Shown piece by piece: positions 27,292-37,490 of a stretch of 38,650 nucleotides of DNA; position 1 is the first letter of the stretch; each line of letters starts with the position of its first letter. The stretch covers positions 1 through 38,650 of the forward strand of contig JAITQN010000141.1 in the NCBI GenBank assembly GCA_031288865.1. The letters run 5' to 3'. The notes under the pieces are model-generated. The model did no database searches, was not told where the DNA came from, and worked only from the letters and a program-made list of their open reading frames with translations. Made by a program: the position numbers and the translations under genes. The DNA is from Prevotellaceae bacterium (lineage in GTDB: Bacteria > Bacteroidota > Bacteroidia > Bacteroidales > UBA932).

Positions 27292-29727
27292 CTATAATAA
27301 GATGTCGTTGAGCAATCCCGAGGCGGTTTGCTTCATGCCGGCGCCCGCGCCCTGAATCCGCATGCCGTTGGGATAGAAATCGCTGTAAAGGATAATCACG
27401 TTGTCGCAGCCTTTTGACGAGGCAAAGGGGTGCGTGAGGTCGAACGGCCGAACGCCCGCCTTGATGGCGCCGTTTTCTATTTCGATGCAGTATGCCAGCT
27501 TTTTCTCTGCCTTGGCGGCCTTGTCGTATAAGCCTTTGAAATAGCTTTCGTTTTTCTCCACACTCTTGTAGAAATCGTCCACCGTGCCGGTTAAACATTC
27601 TTCGGGAAGGAAGCCGCTCGTTTCGATGTCGGTGATGTTCACCTGCAGTCCTATTTCACGTCCGAGGATAAGCGCCTTGCGCATCAGGTCGAGGCCTTTC
27701 AGGTCGGTGCGCGGGTCGGGCTCGGTGTAGCCCTCGCGCTGCTCGAACTTGATGATGGAGGCAAACGATTCCGTGCCGTTGTAGGTGTTGAAAAGGTAGT
27801 TGAGCGAGCCCGACAGGGTGGCTTCGATTTTGTTGATGCAATCGCCGCTGTTCAGCATTTGCCGTATGGTGGAAATGATGGGCAGCGCAGCGCCCACGTT
27901 GGCCTCATAGCGGAAGGGCACGCCTTCTTTCTTCGCTGTGGTGTGTACGCTTTTGTAATATTCGATGTCGAGCGAATTGGCGATTTTGTTGCACGTCACG
28001 ATGCCGATTTTTTCCGACAGGATTTGCTGGTAGAGCGCCGATATTTGCAGGTCGGACGTGCAGTCCACGAACAGCCTGTTCTGGTGCGACAGCGAGGCAA
28101 TCTTTTCGATAAAGTCGAGCGACTTGTAGGTGGGGCTTCCGCCTTTGGTGAGTTTGGCGTTGATGGTGTCGAGGGTCAGCCCTTTTGTGTCGAACAGCAT
28201 CTTTGTGCTGTTGCAGATGCCGATGATGTGGATGTCGACCCCTATGTGTTGCAGCAGCGTTTTCCGGCGTTCTTCGATCATTTCCACGAGGCTTTTGCCC
28301 ACGTTGCCGTAGCCGGCGATGAACAGGCTGATTTGTTTCTTCGAGGCCGTGAAAAATTCGTCGTGGATGGCCGTTACCGCTTGGTTGAAATCTTCGGTGA
28401 GCACCACGGCCGACACGTTCTTTTCCGACGAGCCCTGTGCAATAGCCCGGATGTTGATGCCCTTGTTCCCGATGGCCTCGAACATGCGCCCGCCGGCGCC
28501 CGACTGGTTCTTCATGTCGTCGCCCACTAAGCTGATGATGGAAAATCCCTTCTCCACCTTTAGCGGTTCGATTTTATTGAGCGATATTTCGTAGGCGAAC
28601 AGTTCGTCTACCGCGCGCTTCGCCTTGTCGGCGTCGTTTTCGTCGATGGCCACCAGCATGGTGTGCACCGACGACGCCTGCGTGATGAGGATGATGTTGA
28701 TTTCGTTTTTCGTGAGCACGTCGAACAGGCGGCTCGAATAGCCCGGAATGCCCACCATTCCGCTGCCTTCCATAGACAGGATAGCGATGCGGTTGCTGCC
28801 CGAGATGCCTTTGATTTTGTTTCGTCCTTCGGGCGGATTTTGCTCTATCAGCGTGCCGGGGTTCTCGGGCGCGAACGTGTTTTTCACTAGAATAGGGATG
28901 CCTTTTTCCACTACCGGCTGTATGGTTGGCGGATAAATCACCTTGGCGCCGAAGTGCGACAGCTCCAGCGCTTCTTTATAGGAGATGTGTTCGATGGTTT
29001 GCGCGTTGCCCACGATGCGCGGGTCGGCGGTCATCATGCCGTTAACGTCGGTCCATATTTCGAGTGTTCGCGCTTCGAGGCACACGGCGATGAGCGAGGC
29101 CGTGTAGTCCGACCCGCCGCGTCCCAGCGTGGTGGTGCGGCCGGTGTCGTCGGAGGCGATAAAGCCCGGGATGATGTATAATTTGCCGTGGTTTCCCGAC
29201 AGGTGCTTTTTGATTTGCAGGTCGGTTTCTTCCCGCTTCACGATGTTCTGCCCTTGCCGGTATTCGGTTTTGATGAGGGTGCGGGCGTCTATCCACTTGC
29301 ACGGGATGCCGGTCGACGAAAACTTTTCGGCGATGATAATTGTCGAGAACAGCTCGCCGAAACTCATGATGAGGTCCATCGTGGCGTGGCTGATTTCCTT
29401 GATGAGGAATATGCCGTTGTAGATACCTTTCAGTTCGTCGAACAGTGCGGTGATTTTTTTGGTGAGCGCTTCCCTGAAATCGGAAGCGATAAGTTCGTTA
29501 ATCAGCTCGAAGTGTTGTTTCTCGAGCTTGTTCAGCAGCACTTCGTAGTCTTTGTTTCCGCCCTCGGCCAGCTTGCCGGTGTGGATCAGGGCGTCGGTGC
29601 AGCCGCCTATGGCCGACGCCACCACGACTGTTTTGTCGCGCCCGAGCGCCGTTTTCACAATGTTCACCACGTTATTTATGTTGTCGGCATTGGCCACCGA
29701 TGAACCGCCGAATTTTAATACTTGCAT
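27292..29727 (-). CDS. thrA: Bifunctional aspartokinase / homoserine dehydrogenase
   Basis: MQVLKFGGSSVANADNINNV; ACT region; C-terminal homoserine dehydrogenase (EANVGAALPIISTIRQMLNSGDCINKIEATLSGSLNYLF). Confidence 0.96.
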   Translation of the reverse strand: MQVLKFGGSSVANADNINNVVNIVKTALGRDKTVVVASAIGGCTDALIHTGKLAEGGNKDYEVLLNKLEKQHFELINELIASDFREALTKKITALFDELKGIYNGIFLIKEISHATMDLIMSFGELFSTIIIAEKFSSTGIPCKWIDARTLIKTEYRQGQNIVKREETDLQIKKHLSGNHGKLYIIPGFIASDDTGRTTTLGRGGSDYTASLIAVCLEARTLEIWTDVNGMMTADPRIVGNAQTIEHISYKEALELSHFGAKVIYPPTIQPVVEKGIPILVKNTFAPENPGTLIEQNPPEGRNKIKGISGSNRIAILSMEGSGMVGIPGYSSRLFDVLTKNEINIILITQASSVHTMLVAIDENDADKAKRAVDELFAYEISLNKIEPLKVEKGFSIISLVGDDMKNQSGAGGRMFEAIGNKGINIRAIAQGSSEKNVSAVVLTEDFNQAVTAIHDEFFTASKKQISLFIAGYGNVGKSLVEMIEERRKTLLQHIGVDIHIIGICNSTKMLFDTKGLTLDTINAKLTKGGSPTYKSLDFIEKIASLSHQNRLFVDCTSDLQISALYQQILSEKIGIVTCNKIANSLDIEYYKSVHTTAKKEGVPFRYEANVGAALPIISTIRQMLNSGDCINKIEATLSGSLNYLFNTYNGTESFASIIKFEQREGYTEPDPRTDLKGLDLMRKALILGREIGLQVNITDIETSGFLPEECLTGTVDDFYKSVEKNESYFKGLYDKAAKAEKKLAYCIEIENGAIKAGVRPFDLTHPFASSKGCDNVIILYSDFYPNGMRIQGAGAGMKQTASGLLNDILL

Positions 29728-29751
29728 AAGTTTTGAATATTTAATGTATGT

Positions 29752-30768
29752 TTAGATTTTCAATTTCTTTTCTATCGCTTTGGAGAGTTGCGCATACTCC
29801 AGAAGGAATCCGTCGTGCCCGAAGTCCGACGATATGATTTCGAGCGAGGCGCCGGGAATATGTGCGGCCATCGTTTCTGCTTCGCACACCGGAAAGAGCA
29901 TGTCGCTGTCGATGGCGATGCACAGGGTGTTGGCGGTGATTCCCGACAGCGCTTTACGCACGCCGCCGCGCCCTCGTCCCACGTTGTGCGTGTCGAGCCC
30001 CAGCGTCAGATAGTAATAGGAATACGCGTTGAAGCGGTTCGACAGTTTCTTTCCTTGATATTGCTGATAGCTGCATGCTTTCTTTGCCAGCAGGCAGTTC
30101 TCGTCGTCTTCCGACTGTGTTTTCGCGTAGCCTGCATAGGAGCGGTAGGTGAGCAGTGCGACGGAGCGTGCACATTCCAGCCCTTTTTTGCCGCCGTCGA
30201 CGCCGGTTTGCGCCGTAAAGCTTTCGTCGGCCATCAGCGCCATGCGTTGCGATTCGTTAAATGCCGTGCCCCATGCGCTCACCCGTGCGTTGCAGCAAAT
30301 CAGGCACAGGTTTTTTATCACGCCGGGATTTGATATGGCCCATTCCACCGCCTGAAACCCGCCGCTCGAGCCGCCTATAAGCAAGTCGATTTGCGAGATG
30401 CCGAGGTGGCGGCGCAACAGTTCGTGCGCTTTTACCATATCCCTGATAGAAACTAAGGGGAACTCCAGCAAATAGGGCTTTCCGGTAGCGGGGTTGGTAT
30501 CCTGCGGCCCTGTGGTGCCGTAGCACGAGGTGAGGATGTTGGCGCAAATGATAAAGTATTTATCCGTATCGAAATACTTTCCCGGCCCCACCAGATTAGG
30601 CCACCACTCTTCGGGGTTGGCGTTTGCCGTGAGGGCATGGCAAATCCACACAACTTTTTTGCCTTCCGGATGCGCGCCGCTGACATAGTAACATACGTTT
30701 ACCTCAGGCAGCGAACCGCCTCCTTCTAAATCAAACGTACCCTCGTAAGTAAAAAATTGTTGAATCAT
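29752..30768 (-). CDS. metX: Homoserine O-acetyltransferase
   Basis: VWICHALTANANPEEWW...LIGGSSGGFQAVEWAISNP...DSDMLFP; follows thrA. Confidence 0.93.
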   Translation of the reverse strand: MIQQFFTYEGTFDLEGGGSLPEVNVCYYVSGAHPEGKKVVWICHALTANANPEEWWPNLVGPGKYFDTDKYFIICANILTSCYGTTGPQDTNPATGKPYLLEFPLVSIRDMVKAHELLRRHLGISQIDLLIGGSSGGFQAVEWAISNPGVIKNLCLICCNARVSAWGTAFNESQRMALMADESFTAQTGVDGGKKGLECARSVALLTYRSYAGYAKTQSEDDENCLLAKKACSYQQYQGKKLSNRFNAYSYYYLTLGLDTHNVGRGRGGVRKALSGITANTLCIAIDSDMLFPVCEAETMAAHIPGASLEIISSDFGHDGFLLEYAQLSKAIEKKLKI

Positions 30769-30776
30769 TCGGACGC

Positions 30777-30807
30777 CAAAGGTAGAAGATTTATTTTAAA
30801 TACGCAA
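30777..30807 (-). promoter_or_regulatory. sigma-ABfr-like promoter TTG-N20-TACCTTTG for metX-thrA
   Basis: Plus strand CAAAGGTA 30777-30784 and CAA 30805-30807. Confidence 0.7.
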
Positions 30808-30811
30808 ATGT

Positions 30812-31360
30812 TTAAAGGCTTATATAGGACACGCTTTCAGGGGTGTTCCAGTGGCGATATTCCGCCACATTGAAATCAGACCACACATTAATGATTATTA
30901 ATGGATTGTTAGCACAGTTTAAGTGCTTCAAAGCTGCGTTGCCCGACAAATTGAGTACCGTGATGTGGTTGTTTGAGCAGTCTAAGGTGTGCAGGTTTAC
31001 ATTGTCGGAAACGTCTAACGACGACAGGTCGTTCTCCGCACAGTAAACGGTTGTCAATTCCTTGTTTTTGGAAAGATAGAGCCGGAACAATTGATTATTG
31101 CTGCAATTCAGATGTTCTAAAGAGGTGAAATCTTCCAACCCTTTCAGCGATTGAATGCCCCGTCCGCTAATGTCTAACGACTTGATTGAATCGACTTCTT
31201 TTCTTTGGATAATCCCGTTGCCGTTCTTGTCAAAATGGGTTAAGCAGTACGCTTCGAAGATCGAATCTGCGATCAAAACTTCCGGCGATTCTTTGCAACA
31301 GGGCAGTCCGGCGCTCGCTACCAATGTCACAATAAACAAAATAATCAAATTTTTGTTCAT
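30812..31360 (-). CDS. Leucine-rich-repeat lipoprotein
   Basis: MNKNLIILFIVTLVASAGLPCCKES; LRR pattern LTTVYCAENDLSSLDVSDNVNLHTLDCSNNHITVLNLSGN; start moved from 31411. Confidence 0.8.
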   Translation of the reverse strand: MNKNLIILFIVTLVASAGLPCCKESPEVLIADSIFEAYCLTHFDKNGNGIIQRKEVDSIKSLDISGRGIQSLKGLEDFTSLEHLNCSNNQLFRLYLSKNKELTTVYCAENDLSSLDVSDNVNLHTLDCSNNHITVLNLSGNAALKHLNCANNPLIIINVWSDFNVAEYRHWNTPESVSYISL

Positions 31361-31500
31361 TAGGTGATATTTTAGTTCGTTCTTCTTTTCTTGTTCAACG
31401 ATTACGCGCAAAAATCATGCCATATTTTTGACAGGAATGCAACTTTTTGCCTACCTTTCGGGTCTAATCTGCGATAATAAAATATTCACTTTTAAAATTT

Positions 31501-31875
31501 ATGTGTATGGAAGATGTTTTAATCCCCGGGTTCGTTTTTGCAACGCCTGTGCTTATTGTATGGATTGCTATGCTGTTTCAATGGAAGAACGAGCAAGCGA
31601 GAACCCAACTCATTGGAAAAGCGCTTGAACTTGGAAAAGAAATTGACCCGGCATTGCTGGTAAGACCGGTTAAACAAAAGAAGCAAAACGCCAACCGGTT
31701 ATTGGCATGGGGAATTACGCTGGTGAGCTTGGGGCTGGCCGTGTTCGGCTCGGTATTGTTATTGACCGACTTGAGGTGGGCTTCCTTGTCGTCCTTGCTG
31801 TCATTCCCCGGCATCGGGCTGCTGATTGTGCATGTATTGACGCGGAAAAGTAAAACAGCTCGAATTGGAGAATAA
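31501..31875 (+). CDS. Two-TM membrane protein, DUF6249-like
   Basis: GFVFATPVLIVWIAMLFQWKNEQARTQLIGKALELGKEIDPALL, upstream of an ECF sigma factor. Confidence 0.7.
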   Translation: MCMEDVLIPGFVFATPVLIVWIAMLFQWKNEQARTQLIGKALELGKEIDPALLVRPVKQKKQNANRLLAWGITLVSLGLAVFGSVLLLTDLRWASLSSLLSFPGIGLLIVHVLTRKSKTARIGE

Positions 31876-32365
31876 CACCTTTGAACGGTTTGTAGCGCAA
31901 CAGCAGGAGCCTTTGCGAAGGTTCCTGCTCAATCTTTGTGCGGGCAATCGTGCGCTGGCCGACGACCTTGCGCAGGATGCCTTTATTAAGGCCTACATCA
32001 ACCTTCCGAGTTTTAAGGGACGCTCAAAGCTATCGACATGGCTGTTCCGCATTGCCTATAATTGCTTTTATGACCACATTAAAAGCGTAAAAAACCAACA
32101 GGCCGATCCCGTCGAAAAATACGCCTATAAGTTATATACAGAAGACCCGGCTTGCAACGAAACCGATAAAACATTATATTTGGCGTTGGAAAAACTGAAT
32201 AATAAAGAACGGGAGATTGTGCTACTTTTCTACATGGAAGAAAAATCTTTGAAAGATATTGGCATAATTACAGGCCTCCCCGCGAACACGGTAAAGTCAC
32301 ACCTGCGGAGGGCCAAAGCGCATTTAAAAACATACTTGACACAATTGGGATATGAAAAAGGATAA
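31865..32365 (+). CDS. RNA polymerase sigma-70 family (ECF-type) sigma factor
   Basis: LADDLAQDAFIKAYINLPSFKGRSKLSTWLFRIAYNCFYDH; KSLKDIGIITGLPANTVKSHLRRAKAHLK; TTG start overlapping upstream gene. Confidence 0.9.
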   Translation: MENNTFERFVAQQQEPLRRFLLNLCAGNRALADDLAQDAFIKAYINLPSFKGRSKLSTWLFRIAYNCFYDHIKSVKNQQADPVEKYAYKLYTEDPACNETDKTLYLALEKLNNKEREIVLLFYMEEKSLKDIGIITGLPANTVKSHLRRAKAHLKTYLTQLGYEKG

Positions 32366-32684
32366 CATCACACGATTTATGCAAATGCATAAACAGCACA
32401 TTGAGGACAATGGTTTCACCGGGAAACTCACCAATCAGCTCAAATATTATCCGCAAGCGCGGAAGATGGTCACGACAAAATCGGTCGTTGCGCTCATTGT
32501 GCCGTGCTGCTCGCTGCTGGCCGTGTGTGTGGTGTTGCTGCTGGGCGGCTGGCAAATACCTTTTGACACCTTGTTGAAGGCAATAGCTTCGCCAAACCCG
32601 CTTGCGCTCATGCTATGCGGTTTGACAACTATAGCACTCATGTTCTCCCTAACCTTGCCCATCTGGATTGAGGATAGCCTGTAG
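32352..32684 (+). CDS. Small membrane protein (possible anti-sigma-like partner, DUF5056-like)
   Basis: 110 aa, two predicted TM segments, overlaps the sigma gene by 14 bp. Confidence 0.65.
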   Translation: MKKDNITRFMQMHKQHIEDNGFTGKLTNQLKYYPQARKMVTTKSVVALIVPCCSLLAVCVVLLLGGWQIPFDTLLKAIASPNPLALMLCGLTTIALMFSLTLPIWIEDSL

Positions 32685-32766
32685 GTTTGTATCGACGCCG
32701 GATGTTCCAAACACTGCACTGTTTGGTTTCCCGGAACGCTGGGTGCTCCAAACACTGCATTGTTTC
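32685..32766. repeat. Second locus of the 41-bp repeat family (two diverged units)
   Basis: Units 32685-32725 and 32726-32766, both exactly 41 bp, ending ccaaacactgcaYtgttt, followed by CAGTCC as at 247-252. Confidence 0.85.
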
Positions 32767-32804
32767 AGTCCGACATCAAGCTTTGCGGGGGCGGCTGGGT
32801 CATT

Positions 32805-32819
32805 TCCCCGATTGGGAAT
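32805..32819. other. Hairpin TTCCC-CGATT-GGGAA between repeat and promoter
   Basis: Perfect 5-bp stem with 5-nt loop, analogous in position to 286-300. Confidence 0.55.
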
Positions 32820-32826
32820 AAATGCG

Positions 32827-32834
32827 TACCTTTA
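32827..32834 (+). promoter_or_regulatory. -7 box-like TACCTTTA upstream of the M3 peptidase
   Basis: One mismatch to TAnnTTTG. Confidence 0.5.
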
Positions 32835-32864
32835 CCGCATATTCATCCTAAAAGTTTTGTCATT

Positions 32865-34943
32865 ATGAAAAAAAAATCTTTAATTTTTATGGTCATGGCC
32901 GGAATATTTATGTCATGTGCGGATAACAATCCGTTTTTTGCAACATGGGAGACGCCTTACGGTGTACCCCCTTTCGAAGAAATAAAAAACGAACATTTTC
33001 GTCCTGCATTTGAAAAAGGCATTGCCCAATTGCAAGCCGACATTCAAAAAATTGCAGACAACGCCGAGGCGCCCACGTTTGAAAATACCGTTGTGGCGAT
33101 GGACAATGCCGGCGCGCTCTTAAGTAAGGTGATAGGCGTATTTTTCAACGTGCTGAGCTCCGACTCCGACGCCGAACGGCAAGCTATTGCACAGGAAGTT
33201 TCGCCGAAACTGTCGAAAAGCTCGGACGACATTTATTTGAATGAAAAACTATTCGCCCGCGTGAAAGCGGTATACGAACAAAAAGACCGGCTCAATCTGG
33301 ATGTGGAATCGGCAAGCCTGTTGGATAAGGTTTACAAGACCTTCGCACGCAACGGCGCCAACCTGAACGACGCGGAAAAGGCAACGCTACGGAAAATTAA
33401 CGAAGAGTTGTCGCTGCTGAGCGTTCAATACGGACAAAATGTGTTGGAAGACAACAATGCCTTTCAAATTGTAGTGGATAACGAAGCCGACTTGGCAGGC
33501 CTTCCGGCCGGCGTGGTACAGGCTGCCGCTGAAGAAGCCAAGGCCAGAGGACTGGAGGGCAAATGGGTGTTTACGCTCGACGCGCCCAGCCGTATTCCCC
33601 TGCTGCAATATGCAGACAAGCGCGAACTCCGCGAAAAAATGCTGAAGGGATATGCCCACAAAGGCAATAACGACAATGCCTACAACAATAAAGAGGCGGT
33701 TCAAAAAATCGCTTCGCTGGAATACCAAAAGGCGAAACTACTCGGCTATGCCGACTACGCGTCGTTTGCACTGGAAGACCGGATGGCCAAAACGCCCGAA
33801 GCCGTAAATGTGTTTCTGAAAAAACTGTGGGAACCCACCCGGAAAGTAGTGGCTAAGGAATTGGCCGAATTGCAAAAAACAGCCGGTGCGCTGGGACAAA
33901 AAGAACGGATAGAAGCATGGGACTGGTGGTATTACACCGAGAAATTGAGGAAAGCGAAATTTGACCTCGACGAAGAGCAAATCCGTCCTTATTTCCAACT
34001 CGAAAATGTACGCGATGGCGCTTTTATGGTGGCCAACAAATTGTTTGGCATCTCCTTTGAAGAAGTGTCTCTTCCGAAGTTTAACCCCGAGGCCACGGCA
34101 TACCTCGTGAAAGATGCCGACGGCAGTGAACTCGGTATTTATTATACCGATTACTTCCCGCGAGCCAGTAAGCGCGCCGGCGCATGGATGAATAATATTC
34201 GTGAGCAGTATGACAATGTGCGCCCCGTGATTGTGAATGTTTGCAATTTTACAAAACCCACGGCCGACGCGCCTTCGCTGCTGACTATCGACGAAGTGGA
34301 AACCCTGTTTCACGAGTTGGGGCACGCCATTCACGGCCTCTTGTCGCAGTGCAAATACCAGTCGGTTTCGGGCACCAACGTGTTGCGTGATTTCGTAGAG
34401 CTGCCTTCGCAAATCAACGAAAACTGGGCGATGCACCCCGAGGTGTTAAAGATTTATGCCAAGCATTACGCCACAGGCGAAGTCATCCCCGATGATTTAA
34501 TTGAGAAGATACAAAAATCGAAGAAATTCAATCAAGGCTTTACCACCTGCGAATTTCTGGCGGCCGCCATCCTCGACATGGACTGGTACACCTTGCAAAC
34601 CGACGAATTGCAGGACGTAGAGGCCTTCGAAAAGGCGGCGATGGATAAGATAAACCTGACGTATGCCATCATTCCGCGCTACCGCAGCACCTACTTCACG
34701 CACATTTTCGGCGGCGGTTATGCGGCGGGCTACTATAGCTACATTTGGGCCGAAGTGCTCGACGCCGACGCCTTTCAGGCGTTTCTCGAAACCGGTGATG
34801 TGTTTGACCAAAAAACCGCACAGGCTTTCCGGAAAAACATCTTGGAACGTGGCGGCAGCGAAGATCCGATGACCCTTTACCGCAGGTTCCGCGGCAAAGA
34901 CCCCGACGGCAACGCCCTTTTGGTGAACCGCGGGCTGAATTAA
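32865..34943 (+). CDS. M3-family metallopeptidase (peptidyl-dipeptidase Dcp-like), lipoprotein
   Basis: Lipobox IFMSCADN; zinc motif LFHELGHAIHG; Dcp-like ENTVVAMDNAGALLSKV; start moved from 32760. Confidence 0.94.
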   Translation: MKKKSLIFMVMAGIFMSCADNNPFFATWETPYGVPPFEEIKNEHFRPAFEKGIAQLQADIQKIADNAEAPTFENTVVAMDNAGALLSKVIGVFFNVLSSDSDAERQAIAQEVSPKLSKSSDDIYLNEKLFARVKAVYEQKDRLNLDVESASLLDKVYKTFARNGANLNDAEKATLRKINEELSLLSVQYGQNVLEDNNAFQIVVDNEADLAGLPAGVVQAAAEEAKARGLEGKWVFTLDAPSRIPLLQYADKRELREKMLKGYAHKGNNDNAYNNKEAVQKIASLEYQKAKLLGYADYASFALEDRMAKTPEAVNVFLKKLWEPTRKVVAKELAELQKTAGALGQKERIEAWDWWYYTEKLRKAKFDLDEEQIRPYFQLENVRDGAFMVANKLFGISFEEVSLPKFNPEATAYLVKDADGSELGIYYTDYFPRASKRAGAWMNNIREQYDNVRPVIVNVCNFTKPTADAPSLLTIDEVETLFHELGHAIHGLLSQCKYQSVSGTNVLRDFVELPSQINENWAMHPEVLKIYAKHYATGEVIPDDLIEKIQKSKKFNQGFTTCEFLAAAILDMDWYTLQTDELQDVEAFEKAAMDKINLTYAIIPRYRSTYFTHIFGGGYAAGYYSYIWAEVLDADAFQAFLETGDVFDQKTAQAFRKNILERGGSEDPMTLYRRFRGKDPDGNALLVNRGLN

Positions 34944-34976
34944 TCAAAGATTTGCAGCGGTTCCGGGTATATACAC

Positions 34977-36257
34977 CTACCAGGCATACAGCGGCCGGGC
35001 GGCCATCATTCGGCGCACCTCTTCGCGGACGTGCGCTATTTTTTGTGCATCATCGGCATGGCTTAGCACCTGGTCGATGAACGCGGCAATGGGCGCCATA
35101 TCGGCTTCTTTCAATCCGCGGGTGGTCACGGCGGCCGTGCCCACGCGAATGCCCGATGTCTGGAATGGCGACCGCGTGTCGAACGGCACCATGTTCTTGT
35201 TTACTGTAATGTCGGCGGTCACCAGCGCCTTTTCGGCCACTTTGCCGGTGAGGTCGGGGAATTTTGGGCGCAGGTCGATCAACATCAGGTGGTTTTCGGT
35301 ACCGCCCGAAAATATTTTGTATCCTTTGGCCAGAAATTCCTTGGCCAGAGCGGCGGCGTTCGTCTTCACCTGTCGTTGATACGTCTTGTATTCGGGCTGC
35401 AGCGCCTCAAAGAAGGATACCGCTTTGGCGGCAATCACATGCTCGAGCGGACCGCCCTGTATGCCGGGAAATACGCTCGAATTGAGCACGGCCGACATCA
35501 TTTTCGTTTCGCCCTTCGGCGTTTTCAGTCCCCACGGATTTTCAAAATCCTTTCCCATGAGGATAACGCCGCCGCGCGGCCCGCGCAGGGTTTTGTGGGT
35601 GGTAGAGGTCACGATGTGCGCATAGGGCAGGGGAGAGTTCAGCAATCCCGCCGCGATCAATCCCGCCGGGTGCGCCATGTCTACCATCAGCAGGGCGCCT
35701 GCCTTGTCGGCGATTTTCCGCATGCGGGCGTAGTCCCAGTCGCGCGAGTAGGCCGACGCGCCGCCGATAATGAGCTTCGGGCGGTGTTCCAGCGCCTGCT
35801 TTTCCATCATGTCGTAATCCACGAGGCCGGTGTCCTCCTTCACGCCATACGATACGGCGTGGTACCACTGTCCCGACAGGTTTACCGGAGAGCCGTGCGA
35901 GAGGTGTCCGCCGTGCGCCAGGTCGAGGCCTAAAAAGGTATCGCCGGGTTTCAGGCAGGCCATGAATACCGCCATGTTGGCCTGTGCGCCGGAGTGCGGC
36001 TGCACGTTGGCGTATGCGGCGCCGAACAGTTTGCACAACCGGTCGATGGCCAGTTGCTCGCTCCGGTCTACCACCTCGCAGCCGCCGTAGTAGCGGGCGC
36101 CGGGATAGCCCTCGGCGTACTTGTTGGTGAGTACCGAACCCATCGCTTCAAGCACCTGCGTACTTACGAAATTTTCGGATGCGATGAGTTCAATGCCATG
36201 CAATTGTCGTTCTTCTTCTTCTTTAATCAATTGAAACAATTGGACGTCGTGTATCAT
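34977..36257 (-). CDS. glyA: Serine hydroxymethyltransferase
   Basis: [57 protein letters not shown]. Confidence 0.98.
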   Translation of the reverse strand: MIHDVQLFQLIKEEEERQLHGIELIASENFVSTQVLEAMGSVLTNKYAEGYPGARYYGGCEVVDRSEQLAIDRLCKLFGAAYANVQPHSGAQANMAVFMACLKPGDTFLGLDLAHGGHLSHGSPVNLSGQWYHAVSYGVKEDTGLVDYDMMEKQALEHRPKLIIGGASAYSRDWDYARMRKIADKAGALLMVDMAHPAGLIAAGLLNSPLPYAHIVTSTTHKTLRGPRGGVILMGKDFENPWGLKTPKGETKMMSAVLNSSVFPGIQGGPLEHVIAAKAVSFFEALQPEYKTYQRQVKTNAAALAKEFLAKGYKIFSGGTENHLMLIDLRPKFPDLTGKVAEKALVTADITVNKNMVPFDTRSPFQTSGIRVGTAAVTTRGLKEADMAPIAAFIDQVLSHADDAQKIAHVREEVRRMMAARPLYAW

Positions 36258-36280
36258 AATTTATTATATAGATTATATTA

Positions 36281-36310
36281 CAAATGTAATAAATTATTTT
36301 GACTGTACAA
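36281..36310 (-). promoter_or_regulatory. glyA promoter TTG-N19-TACATTTG
   Basis: Plus strand CAAATGTA 36281-36288 and CAA 36308-36310. Confidence 0.75.
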
Positions 36311-36329
36311 AGCAAAAATTGTATCTTTG
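36299..36329 (+). promoter_or_regulatory. Divergent promoter TTG-N20-TATCTTTG for the GH3 gene
   Basis: TTG 36299-36301, TATCTTTG 36322-36329. Confidence 0.75.
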
Positions 36330-36371
36330 TTCACACTCATACAAGGTATATATCTAATCGTTGTGAAAAAG

Positions 36372-37490
36372 ATGAAAAAAGCCATACGTGTTTATATTAC
36401 AATAACTGCAAGCGTGATTTTCATGCTTTTCGGCAGCAGTCATACCCTTAAAACGCTGCCGTTGAAAAAGCAAATCGGCCAGATGCTGATGATCGGGTTC
36501 AGAGGGATGGAACTGTCGCCCGGCAACCACATCATGGAGGACATCACGCAACTGAATGTGGGCGGCGTCATCCTGTTCGACTACGACATGCCTGCCAAAA
36601 AGTATGGCAGGAACATTAAAAGCCCGCAGCAACTGCAAAAGTTAACTGCGGATTTGCAAAAGTTGACGGATACCAAACTCCTCATTGCCATTGACCAGGA
36701 AGGGGGAAAGGTGAATCGTCTGCGTACGGTGTACGGCTTCCCGGCTGCCGTGTCGGCGAAATTTCAGGGCAAAAACGGTGTTGACACTACGGTGAAGTAT
36801 GCGGCGCAAACGGCGGTTACGCTGGCCCGGCTGGGCATTAATTTCAACTTTGCGCCCTGTGTCGACGTAGATGTGAACCCGCTGTGTCCCATTATCGGCA
36901 AGCTGGAGCGCAGCTTCTCCGCCGATCCGGACGTCGTGTCACAACATGCGGAGATATGGCTGACAGAGCAGACTAAGCAAGGCGTTACGGGCTGTGTGAA
37001 GCACTTTCCGGGGCACGGCAGCGCCAACTCCGACACGCACACCGGCGCAACCGACGTGACCGGTACGTGGACGTCGGCAGAACTGACGCCTTACCGCACG
37101 TTGATACGAACGGGGAAGGTTAAGGCCGTCATGACGGCGCACGTGTTCAACGCGGCGCTCGACGCGCGCTATCCGGCCACCATGTCGGAGGCGGTGATTA
37201 CCGGCCTGCTGCGCCGGGAGCTGGGTTTCGAGGGCGTGGTGGTGACCGACGACCTGGCCATGGGTGCTTTGGTTGACCACTACAGTCTGGAAGAAATACT
37301 GGTGCGCGCGGTGCTGGCCGGCGCCGACGTGCTGTGCCTGTCGAACAACGGCAAGACCTACGACCCGCATATCGCGCAAAAAGCAGTAGCGATTATTTAC
37401 AAAGCGGTGCAGGACGGCCGGATACCGGTGCAGCGCATTGAGGAATCGTACGCACGCATTATGAAGCTGAAGCAGGATACCCATTTATGA
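36372..37490 (+). CDS. Glycoside hydrolase family 3 (beta-N-acetylhexosaminidase-like)
   Basis: KQIGQMLMIGFRGMEL; IAIDQEGGKVNRL; CVKHFPGHGSANSDTHTG; GVVVTDDLAMGAL. Confidence 0.92.
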   Translation: MKKAIRVYITITASVIFMLFGSSHTLKTLPLKKQIGQMLMIGFRGMELSPGNHIMEDITQLNVGGVILFDYDMPAKKYGRNIKSPQQLQKLTADLQKLTDTKLLIAIDQEGGKVNRLRTVYGFPAAVSAKFQGKNGVDTTVKYAAQTAVTLARLGINFNFAPCVDVDVNPLCPIIGKLERSFSADPDVVSQHAEIWLTEQTKQGVTGCVKHFPGHGSANSDTHTGATDVTGTWTSAELTPYRTLIRTGKVKAVMTAHVFNAALDARYPATMSEAVITGLLRRELGFEGVVVTDDLAMGALVDHYSLEEILVRAVLAGADVLCLSNNGKTYDPHIAQKAVAIIYKAVQDGRIPVQRIEESYARIMKLKQDTHL

